A DNA stretch of 64,000 nucleotides from an uncultured Lachnospiraceae bacterium (lineage in GTDB: Bacteria > Bacillota > Clostridia > Lachnospirales > Lachnospiraceae), in contig CAJUDM010000005.1 of NCBI GenBank assembly GCA_910584915.1, forward strand, positions 1 to 64,000, in the 5' to 3' direction. Below are positions 25,407 through 34,426 of this stretch, piece after piece. The notes beneath the pieces were generated by a model, which saw nothing but the letters and a program-made list of their open reading frames with translations, searched no databases and was not told the DNA's origin. The position numbers were made by a program, and so were the translations under genes. The first letter of the stretch is position 1; every line of letters begins with the position of its first letter.

Positions 25407-25642
25407 ACAAATTTTCCTTTCAACTTCTTCCGTTAATCTGTACCTGTGCCGCAAAAATGCTCTGCTGCATGCTGCAGTTTAATGAAATTATATCGTTTCA
25501 TTCCCTCTTTGTCAAAATCCTCCGCCCATAATATTTATATACCTTCATCCTCCTTATCCCGGAGCACTATATCATTCCACAAGCCGGCTTATCTCTTACC
25601 TGTTACAAACCTGCCGCCGTCCATAGTACGCTCCACTGCAAA

Positions 25643-25671
25643 GAGCCTCCCACATCAACCGTGGGAGGCTC
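25643..25671. terminator. Strong terminator after the purine permease gene
   Basis: GAGCCTCCCAC (25643-25653) and GTGGGAGGCTC (25661-25671) form an 11-bp perfect stem with a 7-base loop. On the minus strand it lies 85 bases after the permease stop; on the plus strand it is followed by CTTTT. Confidence 0.8.
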
Positions 25672-25756
25672 CTTTTGCATCCATATATCTGAAGTTTCTT
25701 TATTCTATTCGCTGACAATATTTTTCGCGGCTTCCTCTTTTACCTCATCAGTTTCT

Positions 25757-27154
25757 TTAATGTGTCACAAAGAACATCACCGCAAACAGTGCGCCGATCA
25801 CCCATGTACCGGCTTTGATCTCCTTCGCCTTACCGGAAAACAGGCTGATAAAGATATAGGAGAGGATCCCAAAAGCGATACCATAGGAAATATTGTAAGC
25901 CATCGGCATCATTGCCACAGTCAAAAACGCCGGCACAGCCGTATCCGCGTTTAACCAGTCAATATTCCTGACACAGTTCATCATCAAAACGCCCACATAG
26001 ATCAGCGCAGCCGCCGTCGCACAGCCCGGCACAAGCGCCGCGATGGGACTGAAAAACATGGCGATAAAGAACAGCGCGCCCGTCACCATGGAAGACAGGC
26101 CGGTCCTGCCGCCCTCCGCCACACCCGCGGAAGATTCCACGAAAGTAGTGACGGTGGAAGTGCCGCACACCGCGCCGCAGGTCGTCGCGATGGCGTCCGC
26201 CAGCATAGCCTTGTCCATGTTCGGCACCTTGCCTTCTTTTGTGAGAAGATCCCCTCTCGCGCAGGCGCCGTACAGTGTTCCCAGCGTATCGAACATGTCC
26301 ACCAGACAGAAAGCCAGCGCCGTCGTGATGACCAGCACGATCAGCTCCGCCTGAGAATGCGCCGCCAGATATGCGGAGAAGTCAAAGCCTTCCGTAAATA
26401 CCTTGCCAAACGCCTGGGCGCCGAAATCCGCGAAAGCCGTCAGCGGATTAAAGCTCAATGTCGCGCCGAATCCCTCGTAAAAACCGGGAACCGTAAAGCC
26501 CAGGATATAATAAGCCACTGCGCCGCCCACAATGCCAAGCAGTACAGAGCCCTTCACGCCGCGCTTCGACATGACTGCGATCGCGATCACGCTGCCGAGC
26601 GTCACCAGGATCGGCATCACCGAACCCCATGTCGCCGTTCCCGAAAAAACATTCAGGGAAACCAGATTCACACAGGTCGCCGCGTCATTTACAATGATCC
26701 CTGCATTCTGCAACCCGATAAAAGCGATAAACAGGCCGATACCGGCAGGGATCGCCACCCTCACCTGATCCGGGATCGCCTCGAAGATCTTTTCCCGAAG
26801 CCCCGTCACCGTCAAAATGATAAAGATGACGCCGTCCACCAGCACCAGTACCAGCGCGTTGGCATAGGTCAGCCCGAAGCCGAAGCATACGGTATACACA
26901 AAAAACGCGTTCAGCCCCATGCCCGAAGCCTGCGCCAGCGGCAGATTGGCAAGCACGCCGATCAGTATCGTACCGATCACAGCGGAGATCGCTGTCGCGA
27001 TATAGATCGCGTTGTAGGATACCGTGCCCAGATCGGAAAACATGCCGGCATTTACCATCAGGATATACGCCATCGCCATAAATGTTGTCAGCCCCGCAAG
27101 CACTTCGGTTCTGACGGTGGAACCTTTTTCTTTCACCTTGAAGAAATTCTCCAT
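25757..27154 (-). CDS. NCS2 family purine permease (guanine/hypoxanthine type)
   Basis: A 465-residue membrane transporter of the AzgA/PbuG branch of the nucleobase-cation symporter-2 group. About 12-14 hydrophobic segments are visible. Conserved pieces include RTEVLAGLTTFMAMAYILMVN near the start, GMGLNAFF, and the substrate region GTSTVTTFVESSAGVAEGGRTGLSS. A guanine-type riboswitch in the leader (27244-27316) makes guanine or hypoxanthine the likely cargo. The ATG follows AAAGGAGGAG. It is a single-gene unit closed by the terminator at 25643-25671. Confidence 0.93.
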   Translation of the reverse strand: MENFFKVKEKGSTVRTEVLAGLTTFMAMAYILMVNAGMFSDLGTVSYNAIYIATAISAVIGTILIGVLANLPLAQASGMGLNAFFVYTVCFGFGLTYANALVLVLVDGVIFIILTVTGLREKIFEAIPDQVRVAIPAGIGLFIAFIGLQNAGIIVNDAATCVNLVSLNVFSGTATWGSVMPILVTLGSVIAIAVMSKRGVKGSVLLGIVGGAVAYYILGFTVPGFYEGFGATLSFNPLTAFADFGAQAFGKVFTEGFDFSAYLAAHSQAELIVLVITTALAFCLVDMFDTLGTLYGACARGDLLTKEGKVPNMDKAMLADAIATTCGAVCGTSTVTTFVESSAGVAEGGRTGLSSMVTGALFFIAMFFSPIAALVPGCATAAALIYVGVLMMNCVRNIDWLNADTAVPAFLTVAMMPMAYNISYGIAFGILSYIFISLFSGKAKEIKAGTWVIGALFAVMFFVTH

Positions 27155-27243
27155 ATTCTTTTCTTCTCCTCCTTTGAAAGGTGTGAGGAAAAGCTTATCG
27201 AAATCGTATCGGGGAAAAAACGCATCTTTTGTACTTTATCTTT

Positions 27244-27316
27244 TCTTCCGATAGTCAGATATTTGCGGTATCTGGTAGAGACTCCGGAACCATATTATCC
27301 GGATTATATCGAAAAG
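27244..27316 (-). promoter_or_regulatory. Purine riboswitch, guanine class
   Basis: On the minus strand the leader of the purine permease contains the aptamer core: ATATAATCC, GATAATATGG, GAGTCTCTACCAG, ATACCGCAAATATC and TGACTATCGG. The P1 ends CGATA and TATCG pair, and loops L2 and L3 carry the conserved kissing sequences. The base equivalent to position 74 is C (TGACTAT), which selects guanine or hypoxanthine over adenine. A clear intrinsic terminator is not visible in the 89 bases before the ATG; control may act through weaker alternative pairing. Confidence 0.93.
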
Positions 27317-27487
27317 CCTTCCTAAAGTTTATAAAAATTTTATAAATACTACGTTCCAAGTATAGCATGTGCAATGTATGTCTACAATCGTCATATCTTA
27401 CAAAGTTCCATCGGAATTTATCTTTTTTCTTTCCATGCTGTCCGCATAATATTTAAGCCAGCCCTCCGCCTGATCCTGCACTGAACG
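27317..27487. other. Spacer between spoIVA and the purine riboswitch
   Basis: A+T-rich spacer between the spoIVA stop and the riboswitch aptamer. It should contain the promoter of the permease on the minus strand. A short dyad, TATAAAAATTTTATA, lies near 27330-27345. No reading frame with a ribosome site is seen. Confidence 0.5.
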
Positions 27488-29008
27488 TCAGATAATGATG
27501 CAGATCATCTTCCCGTTGCTCTCATTGACGATCCTCTGCATCGTATCCTGGAGCTTTAACTGGCATTCATCCCCCATCATGCCGATCTTTCCGTGGATGC
27601 CGTCCTGCACAAGCTGTTCCACAGTCTTTCCGAAAATGTTGGTCTCCCAGATCCCGTTTTCCGCCTGCTCCTCAGCTTTGATAAACTCGATCAGATCCTT
27701 CGCCTGCTCCTCGGTGCCGACGATCGGAGCGATCTCCGTCTCGATATTGGCGCGGATCATATGGATGGAGGGGCTTTCCGCCTTGATCTTCACGCCGTAC
27801 TTATTGCCGTGGCGGATGATCTCCGGCTCCTCCAAAGAGATCTCCCCCTTCTCCGGCGCCACAACGCCGTAGCCCTTTCTTCTGACGCACTCAAGCGCCT
27901 CCTCCACTTTCACATACTCCCGCTTCATCGCCGCAAATTCCCGAAGGAGCTGCATCAGCTGAAATTCATTCTCCACTCTCTGCCCCATCATTTCGCTGAG
28001 CAGCTCATAGTAGTAACTTTCCTCCACCTCCAGAGCGATCCGAATCGTACCGTCCGCAAGGGATATCTGCTCCAATTTCACATTGTTGATATATGGGCTC
28101 TCCAGCACAAGGTCCTGTTTCATAAACTGATGCATCGTGCTGACAGACTTCATCAGCTCACGCACTGTCTCGATCAGCGCCTGTTTCATCTCATGATCAC
28201 AGGGCAGCATCTCCACCCATCTCGGCATATAAAACTCGATCTGGGACACCGGAAATTCATAGAGGGCTTCCTGTAATATCTGCTGCACATCCCCCTGTTT
28301 CATCTGCTCACAATTCACCGGCAATACCGCCACACGATATTTTTCCTCAAGCTCCTTCGCCGTCTGTCTTGTCTCCTCGCTGTAGGGTTTCGCGGAATTT
28401 AAGATGATCAGAAAAGGCTTGCCCATCTGTTTTAACTCCTGCGCCGTCCTCTCTTCTGCCTCCCTGTATTCATTCCTGCCAAACTCCCCGAAACTGCCGT
28501 CGGAAAAGACCGCGATCCCTATTGTGGAATGGTCTTTTATCACCTTCTCCGTCCCGATCTCCGCCGCCTGTGTAAAAGGGATCTCCTCCTCAAACCAGGG
28601 CGTCTTTACCATCCGTTCCACATCTTCCTCCAGCGCTCCCGCCGCCCCGGGGATCATAAAGCCCACGCAGTCCACCAGACGCACTTTCATATTGATCCCA
28701 TCCTGCAGACTGATTTCCGCTGCCTCCTGGGGGATAAATTTCGGCTCCGTCGTCGTGATCGTTTTACCGGTGCCGCTCTGGGGCATTTCATCCAGCGCCC
28801 GCAGCCTTTCATGCTCATTTTCCATATAGGGCAGCACAAGGAGGTCCATAAACCGTTTGATAAATGTGGATTTTCCTGTTCTGACAGGCCCCACCACGCC
28901 CAGATAGATCTCCCCGTCCGTCCGGAATTTAATGTCCCGGTATAAATTAAATTCTTTCTCTTTTCCCGCGGCTTCCCCCGCCGCCACTGCCGTATTCAAA
29001 TGTTCCAT
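27488..29008 (-). CDS. spoIVA: Stage IV sporulation protein A (spore coat ATPase)
   Basis: A 506-residue cytoskeletal ATPase that polymerises around the forespore and forms the base layer of the spore coat. After a short N-terminal extension comes FNLYRDIKFRTDGEIYLGVVGPVRTGKST, with the Walker A loop GPVRTGKST at 40-48. The TRAFAC-type GTPase-like domain continues (VDCVGFMIPGA, AVFSDGSFGEFGRNEY, ILNSAKPYSEET), then the long middle and C-terminal domains typical of SpoIVA. The C-terminus QRIVNESNGKMICIII fits the short hydrophobic tail of the family. The ATG at 29008 has GGAGGGG upstream; a longer frame to 29086 has none. It marks the organism as a spore former. Confidence 0.95.
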   Translation of the reverse strand: MEHLNTAVAAGEAAGKEKEFNLYRDIKFRTDGEIYLGVVGPVRTGKSTFIKRFMDLLVLPYMENEHERLRALDEMPQSGTGKTITTTEPKFIPQEAAEISLQDGINMKVRLVDCVGFMIPGAAGALEEDVERMVKTPWFEEEIPFTQAAEIGTEKVIKDHSTIGIAVFSDGSFGEFGRNEYREAEERTAQELKQMGKPFLIILNSAKPYSEETRQTAKELEEKYRVAVLPVNCEQMKQGDVQQILQEALYEFPVSQIEFYMPRWVEMLPCDHEMKQALIETVRELMKSVSTMHQFMKQDLVLESPYINNVKLEQISLADGTIRIALEVEESYYYELLSEMMGQRVENEFQLMQLLREFAAMKREYVKVEEALECVRRKGYGVVAPEKGEISLEEPEIIRHGNKYGVKIKAESPSIHMIRANIETEIAPIVGTEEQAKDLIEFIKAEEQAENGIWETNIFGKTVEQLVQDGIHGKIGMMGDECQLKLQDTMQRIVNESNGKMICIII

Positions 29009-29124
29009 AAAAATCCCCTCCATAAACTGCCTGCTTACCATTATCTTGTAACAGTTTATGAAGGGGATAGTGCCTGTATGACTCAAAATTATTTCTTTCC
29101 CTGCCGTGCGTATTTTCGTATCAC

Positions 29125-29832
29125 TCAGAATTCATAAGTCCTGCCCTCTTCCCTTAATTCCACGATATTCTTTCCCTGCGGCCTCTTATTCAAATACGCC
29201 CTGATGATCTCAGGATGTTTCCAGAAATGCATCGGAAACACAACCTTCGCCTCCGCCGTCTCCAGAAACAGATCCATTCCGCCAAAGGCAAACTCCTCCT
29301 GCCGCGGATCAAGGGGAACAAACGCGGCATCGAAATACCGCCCTTTTATCCGCTCCATCTCTCGCCTGAAATTCGCTTCCATGTTATTGTTGTGCGCCTT
29401 CGTCTCCTCCGCCCACTTCCAGAGGTTTAAATCTCCCGCGTGGTAAAAGCGGTACTTTTCCGTTCCCTCGGAGACAGTGACAACATATGCCACGCCCGCG
29501 TCCGTGGAGCGCAGCGTCTCTATGATAACCACGCTCTCCTCCAGTGAATATGTCTCATGGGCTTTTACGAACAACAGCTTATCCTTCCTGCCCACAAGCT
29601 CCTCCGCCTGCTTTCTGCGGATATCTTTCGACAGCACATAGGTCACATTTCCATCATGCCAAAGCGCATAGATCTCTTTGTTGTAATGATCCTGATGGCT
29701 GTGGCTGACAAACACAGTCAGCTTTTTTTCCGGTAAAAACACCGGCAGCTTTCCGGTATAGTAGTCAAAGAGCAGATAGTGCTCCTTTGTCTCCACCAGA
29801 AAGCCGCTGTGTCCCAAATAGGTGATCTTCAT
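29125..29832 (-). CDS. Metallo-beta-lactamase-fold hydrolase (UlaG-like)
   Basis: A 235-residue protein of the MBL superfamily. It begins MKITYLGHSGFLVETKEHYLLFDYYTG, has the metal motif SHSHQDHYN, HAGDLNLW with the bridging Asp region, and a late His in FPMHFWKHPE. This pattern is found in UlaG-like and related small hydrolases of unknown substrate. The start at 29832 is chosen by homology of MKITYLGHSGF; a GGAG lies about 12 bases upstream. Another in-frame ATG six codons earlier has no ribosome site. It lies between the ECF operon and spoIVA on the same strand, with no clear functional link. Confidence 0.85.
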   Translation of the reverse strand: MKITYLGHSGFLVETKEHYLLFDYYTGKLPVFLPEKKLTVFVSHSHQDHYNKEIYALWHDGNVTYVLSKDIRRKQAEELVGRKDKLLFVKAHETYSLEESVVIIETLRSTDAGVAYVVTVSEGTEKYRFYHAGDLNLWKWAEETKAHNNNMEANFRREMERIKGRYFDAAFVPLDPRQEEFAFGGMDLFLETAEAKVVFPMHFWKHPEIIRAYLNKRPQGKNIVELREEGRTYEF

Positions 29833-29990
29833 TCTGTTTTCATTCTCCATGCGCCGTATTGTCAGCATTTGCATTACCATATAGATAGACATGGTGCGCT
29901 TCGCGATATACATCCGCTTCTTTCGACGCTGATATCATACCTTTTGAAGTTGTACCATACAGCGCTTTATAGGCTGTTTTGATTTTGTCC

Positions 29991-30554
29991 TCAGCCTTCT
30001 TTCGTCAGAGAACCCTTCTTCGCCCTTGTCTTGCTGTAGGCAAACAGCAACAGGGAGCCGATCACACCCGCGGAAATGGCATTGAGCAGCGTCGCCGTGA
30101 TACCCTGCGTAAATACCAGGTTCACGGGCTCCGCATAGATCACGATATCCAGCACCGGCGCCACGATGATCCATGCGATCGCGTTGGATACAACCTGATA
30201 GATATTGAACATCAGAATGTCCTTGCCGCCGAAAATCCCTTCATCCACTTTCAGCCTCGGGTATACAAGCCCTGTTCCGAAACATGCGACGCCGCTGGCG
30301 ATTACCCAGCTCCACCATGCGGAACCATACTGCACGGAATCAGACAACGCATGGCCAATAAAAGCGATGAGCCCCCCCGCAATAGGTCCGAACAGTGCGC
30401 CGAAGAACGCGCCGATACCGTATGCGGTCTGGATTTCCGTCTCGGGAATACCGGTGGGAACCTTCACATACATGAACAGCAGTGTAAACAGCGCTGCGCC
30501 AAGGCCTGTCGCCACGATAGTCTTTGTCTTAAACTCAAACATTTTCTTTTGCAT
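29991..30554 (-). CDS. ECF transporter S component, UPF0397 family
   Basis: A 187-residue membrane protein with about five hydrophobic segments. The pattern KTIVATGLGAALFTLLFMYVKVPTGIPET, followed by GPIAGGLIAFIGHALSD and GSAWWSWVIASG, is that of the UPF0397 group, predicted substrate-binding components of energy-coupling-factor transporters. It is the last gene of an operon with the fused ATPases, EcfT and a SAM-hydrolase-like enzyme. The ATG at 30554 follows GAAGGAGGAG. The cargo of UPF0397 proteins is not firmly known; the neighbouring enzyme points to a SAM-, adenosine- or methionine-related compound, but that is inference. Confidence 0.85.
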   Translation of the reverse strand: MQKKMFEFKTKTIVATGLGAALFTLLFMYVKVPTGIPETEIQTAYGIGAFFGALFGPIAGGLIAFIGHALSDSVQYGSAWWSWVIASGVACFGTGLVYPRLKVDEGIFGGKDILMFNIYQVVSNAIAWIIVAPVLDIVIYAEPVNLVFTQGITATLLNAISAGVIGSLLLFAYSKTRAKKGSLTKEG

Positions 30555-30787
30555 CTTACATCTCCTCCTTCGTCTGCGGAATACCGCCGCATCGGTTTTG
30601 GCATCCTTCTCTTTCAGAAAATGCCGCCACAAAAAGAGTACATAATATCGAGTGGTTTGTCAAGTGTACCGGAATGATTTAATCCAGCAAATATCCTTCC
30701 CTGTAAGAAGATTCCAGATAACTCGGATTCTGATAATAAACATCCGTCTGAAAATCGGATATCTTCCCGCTGTCCATCTGCCATTCA

Positions 30788-31630
30788 TCAATGCACAAAC
30801 TCCACCGTCCACTCAGGACCATAGTTCAGCCCGTACTGCTCGCAGAAGCTCCCCTGGGAGACCGCCATCGCCACCTTCATCAGCTCATTATTGTAGACCA
30901 TTGGCGCGCCCTTCTCGGCATAGCCGAAGCTCTTGTGGAACAGCACGCTCTGGTCAAATTTGATTTCTCCGTTATGGCGGACAATCACGCGCACATTCTC
31001 CCCGTACGAAAACCCTGCCTCCTCAAACGCCTTCAGCGGGATATTCGTCCAGAGATTGCCGAAATTCGGATCATTGATTTCAAAGATGCCCTGCACCTTT
31101 CCGGGCTCGACCACCGGCTCCAAAATCTCATGCTCTACGATCTCCTCCACCGGATACTCGGGGCCTACTCCCGCGAAATCGATGATGCCGCTGGCAAGGC
31201 GCGCCGCCGTATAGCCGAACAGGTCCCTTCCGTGGAAGATCGCAACACCCTCCGTGCCCTTCCCGCGCAGGCGGTTCACACTCTCATCGATCTCCCGCAC
31301 CGCCTCGATGCCGATAAAGCGCTTCACATGCGTCAGCGAGCCGTTGTCCGGCGTCACAATATAGTAGCCGTCCACGGTCTTTGCCACACAGGCGCGGCGC
31401 TTCGTGCCAACCCCCGGATCTACCACCGACACATAGATCGTCCCCTCGGGCCAGAACTGCAAACTCTGATACAGCCGGTAGCTGGCGCTCCAGGTATCGT
31501 ACTGGGGCAGTTCATGGGTTCCGTCCATGATCTCCAGCTCCCTGTCCACGGTCTTTACCACCCCATACATGGAGCTCACCGCCCCCTCTTTGTAAGTAAA
31601 ATCTGTCTGAAAAACTAAAATGGGTTTCAT
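30788..31630 (-). CDS. SAM hydroxide adenosyltransferase (DUF62)
   Basis: A 280-residue protein of the DUF62 family, related to fluorinase and chlorinase. Family enzymes split S-adenosylmethionine with water into adenosine and methionine. Typical signatures are FQTDFTYKEGAV at the N-terminus, SVVDPGVGT, VTPDNGSLT and HGRDLFGYTAARLASG, with an Asp-Arg-His-type water-activating set expected in the same regions. The ATG follows AAGGAGA. It lies between ecfT and the S-component gene in the same operon, so the enzyme and the transporter probably act on the same or a linked compound. Confidence 0.88.
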   Translation of the reverse strand: MKPILVFQTDFTYKEGAVSSMYGVVKTVDRELEIMDGTHELPQYDTWSASYRLYQSLQFWPEGTIYVSVVDPGVGTKRRACVAKTVDGYYIVTPDNGSLTHVKRFIGIEAVREIDESVNRLRGKGTEGVAIFHGRDLFGYTAARLASGIIDFAGVGPEYPVEEIVEHEILEPVVEPGKVQGIFEINDPNFGNLWTNIPLKAFEEAGFSYGENVRVIVRHNGEIKFDQSVLFHKSFGYAEKGAPMVYNNELMKVAMAVSQGSFCEQYGLNYGPEWTVEFVH

Positions 31631-31663
31631 ATTTTTCTCCTTATATACTTTTTATATCTTTAT

Positions 31664-32497
31664 TTACACAAACGGATTCCAAAACCTCGATCCGTTGACC
31701 AGAAACGACATGCACAGCGACCCCGCTAAAATAGCCGCCCCGAACACAAGGGCGCCCCAGTCGCCTTTCTTCATCGGCTTTGCCACATACCAGGTCCTCT
31801 TTTTGTGCTTTCCGAATCCCCGCAGATCCATCGCATTGCTGATCAGTTCGATCCGGTCCAGCGTGGAGAAAATAAGCGGAATACAGATATTCATCGTATT
31901 TTTCACCCGGACGCCGAACTTCTCCTTCCTGGACAGATCTAAACCTCTGCTCTGCTGCGCCACCGCGATATCCTGATAGCTGCGGATCATGTCCGGGAAA
32001 TACCGCAGCGTCAGAGACAACGCGTAGGACGCCTTATAGCTCACCCCAACCCGGTTTAAGGAAGCCGCAAACTCGCTGGGGTTGGTGGTCAGAAGAAAGA
32101 TCATCCCCAACGGCACCACGGAAGCGTACTTCGTCGTCTTTGTGATCTGGTACAAGAGCTGCTCCTTCGTCACCACATAGAAATTCGTGATCTGAAACAG
32201 CTCGTGTCTCGTCCCGTAGATCTCCGTGCCGTAAGTCGGGCTGAACAGAAAAGTCAGAATAAAATTCATCAGCAGGAAGATAACGACATAGACCAGCATG
32301 ATCTTGATCTGTTTAAACTGCAGCCCCGAAGCTTTGAAGATAATCGCCGACACCACCATGATAAACAGGATGTACCTGATGTCGTAGGAGAACATCACCG
32401 AGAAAGTCATAAAAATAAAACAGAACAGCTTGGTCAGCCCCGACAGGTTAAAGATAAAATTGTCCCTGTCCACATAGTCGAACAGTTTTGCCTTCAT
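31664..32497 (-). CDS. ECF transporter transmembrane component EcfT
   Basis: A 277-residue membrane protein that couples the ATPases to the S component. Four to five hydrophobic helices fill the first two thirds. The cytoplasmic coupling region shows both Arg-Gly motifs of the family, AQQSRGLDL and AMDLRGFG, preceded by LTLRYFPDMI. Its start overlaps the stop of the ATPase gene by four bases (ATGA). A final hydrophobic segment, VFGAAILAGSLCMSFLV, ends the protein. Confidence 0.92.
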   Translation of the reverse strand: MKAKLFDYVDRDNFIFNLSGLTKLFCFIFMTFSVMFSYDIRYILFIMVVSAIIFKASGLQFKQIKIMLVYVVIFLLMNFILTFLFSPTYGTEIYGTRHELFQITNFYVVTKEQLLYQITKTTKYASVVPLGMIFLLTTNPSEFAASLNRVGVSYKASYALSLTLRYFPDMIRSYQDIAVAQQSRGLDLSRKEKFGVRVKNTMNICIPLIFSTLDRIELISNAMDLRGFGKHKKRTWYVAKPMKKGDWGALVFGAAILAGSLCMSFLVNGSRFWNPFV

Positions 32498-34215
32498 GAT
32501 CTCATGTTCCTCCTCTCGTAGTCGATAAATTTCTGTACAAACCCCTGGGCATCCCCGATCCCGGTCAGTTTTGCCAGCTCATAGAGGGATGTCACTTTCA
32601 GGTTCGCCTGCGCCGCGATCTCTTCGTTCGTCAGAATCTCCACCGCGCTGGCATCCCCGATCTTTTTTCCGTCACAGATCACGATGGCGTGGGAGGTATA
32701 TTCCAGCATCAGATGCATGTCGTGGGTGATCATCAGGATCGTCACGCCGGACTCGTTCAGGCTCTTCAAAAACTCCATGATCTCCGTATAGTGGTGGTAG
32801 TCCTGCCCCGCTGTGGGCTCGTCCAATATCAGGATCTTCGGATTCATCACCAGCATGGAAGCGATCGTCACCCGCTTCTTCTGTCCGTAGCTCAGCGCGG
32901 AGATGGGCCACTTCCGAAAGGGCGCAAGGCCGCAGATCTTTAACGCCTTCTCCACCCTCTCCTCGATCTCCTCCTCCGGCACATCGTTCAGCCGAAGCCC
33001 CAACGCCACCTCATCGTAGATCATGGGCTTGCAGATCATCTGATTCGGGTTCTGCATCACATAGCTGATGATTTTGGAGCGCTCTTTGATCGTCTGCCCT
33101 TCCATATCCGCCCCGCTGTAGAGAAGCTTTCCGCCATCCTCCTTTACAAAGCCGCAGATCACCTTCGCGAGCGTGCTCTTTCCGGCGCCGTTGGTCCCGA
33201 CGATGCTGACCATCTCGCCCTCTTTTATCGCAAAGTTAATGTCCTGCAAGATCCTGCGCTTTTTCGTATACTGAAAGTCCAGATGTTCCGCCGAAAGGAT
33301 CACCTGCCGCTCTTTCTTATCCGGCTTCTCCGACGCCTCGCTGTTCCACTTGAGCACCGCATCCTGCACCGCGGGAATGTCCAGCGTCGCAAGCCTGCCC
33401 GCGCGATGCTCCTCCTTCACTTTCACGCCCGCATACTTTAGCGCCGTCACATACAGAGGCTCTCTGATACCGTATTTCCCGAGGATGTCCGCCGCCATCA
33501 TCTGATCCGGCGTCATGTCCGCCACGACTTTTCCGTCGTTTACCAGCACGATCCTGTCCACATCCCGGTACAGCACATCCTCCAGGCGATGCTCGATGAT
33601 CACTACAGTCTTGTGGTACTCCCGCCACACCCTGTCGATCAGGTCGATAGCCGTCTTTCCCGTCGCCGGGTCCAGATTGGCAAGCGGTTCATCGAACAGC
33701 AGGATATCCACATCGTCCACCAGGACTCCCGCGAAGGCGACCCTCTGCTTTTGTCCGCCGGAGAGCTCAAAGGGAGAAGATTTGAGCAACTTTCCCATGT
33801 CCACCATATCCGCAACCTTCTGCACTGTCTCTTTCATCTCATCCTGCTTTACCAGATCATTCTCCAGCGCAAAGGCGATATCCTCCCCGACGGTCAGCCC
33901 GATAAACTGTCCGTCCGCGTCCTGCAAAACCGTGCCTACCCGTTTGGAGAGTTCAAAAATATTCATTTCCTGCGTCTCTCTCCCGCAGATCTTCAAAGAG
34001 CCCTCCACTTTCCCGTGGTAGGAAAACGGGATCAGTCCGTTCAGACAGTGCCCCATCGTACTTTTTCCGCTGCCGCTTGGCCCCACGATCAGCACCTTTT
34101 CCCCCTCGTAGATCTTTAAGTCAATGTCATGCAGCGTGGGCTCCGCCTGACTGAAATACTGGAATGAAAACTTTTCAAACTCAATGACCGCCTTTTTGTT
34201 GCCGGCTTCCTCCAT
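32494..34215 (-). CDS. Fused double ATPase of an ECF transporter
   Basis: A 573-residue protein with two complete ABC cassettes, equivalent to EcfA1 plus EcfA2 in one chain (the YkoD-like form). The first cassette has Walker A GPSGSGKST (45-53), signature LSGGQKQR and LLFDEPLANLDP. The second has GTNGAGKST (near 335-345), a variant signature ALSYGQKKR and LILDEPTAGQDY. The linker around 255-320 carries the charged stretch SEASEKPDKKERQ. It is the first gene of a four-gene operon with ecfT, DUF62 and a UPF0397 S component, and the ATG has a GGGGGGAG ribosome site. Confidence 0.93.
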   Translation of the reverse strand: MEEAGNKKAVIEFEKFSFQYFSQAEPTLHDIDLKIYEGEKVLIVGPSGSGKSTMGHCLNGLIPFSYHGKVEGSLKICGRETQEMNIFELSKRVGTVLQDADGQFIGLTVGEDIAFALENDLVKQDEMKETVQKVADMVDMGKLLKSSPFELSGGQKQRVAFAGVLVDDVDILLFDEPLANLDPATGKTAIDLIDRVWREYHKTVVIIEHRLEDVLYRDVDRIVLVNDGKVVADMTPDQMMAADILGKYGIREPLYVTALKYAGVKVKEEHRAGRLATLDIPAVQDAVLKWNSEASEKPDKKERQVILSAEHLDFQYTKKRRILQDINFAIKEGEMVSIVGTNGAGKSTLAKVICGFVKEDGGKLLYSGADMEGQTIKERSKIISYVMQNPNQMICKPMIYDEVALGLRLNDVPEEEIEERVEKALKICGLAPFRKWPISALSYGQKKRVTIASMLVMNPKILILDEPTAGQDYHHYTEIMEFLKSLNESGVTILMITHDMHLMLEYTSHAIVICDGKKIGDASAVEILTNEEIAAQANLKVTSLYELAKLTGIGDAQGFVQKFIDYERRNMRS

Positions 34216-34276
34216 TGTTTCTCCCCCCTTCTCTCTTTTATCTTAACCCGTGACACTTTTCGCTTCTGTTTTCATC

Positions 34277-34291
34277 ATTATACTCATGAGT
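34277..34291 (-). promoter_or_regulatory. -10 box and palindrome upstream of the ECF operon
   Basis: On the minus strand TATAAT (34277-34282) directly follows the 10-bp palindrome ACTCATGAGT (34282-34291). A palindrome at a -10 box is a common repressor site. No good -35 box is seen at the normal distance, so the promoter may need an activator. The regulator is unknown. Confidence 0.35.
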
Positions 34292-34377
34292 GATAAAATC
34301 TTCCATATCGCCCGAAACGGCAACATTCGCAGACCGGTGTTATGGAGAAAATCTTATTGCTCGTCTATATAGATTGC

Positions 34378-34408
34378 GAAAAGCACCGACTGCCCACCGG
34401 TGCTTTTC
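34378..34408. terminator. Terminator after serA
   Basis: GAAAAGCACCG (34378-34388) and CGGTGCTTTTC (34398-34408) form an 11-bp stem with a 9-base loop. On the minus strand it lies about 20 bases after the serA stop and ends in TTTTC. Confidence 0.75.
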
Positions 34409-34426
34409 ATATATTTTTAATACTAT

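Noticed and set aside
27155..27243. Hairpin hiding the ribosome site of the purine permease
   Set aside because: The CCTTT/AAAGG pairing near the start has a loop too small to be stable, so it is not reported as the riboswitch output.
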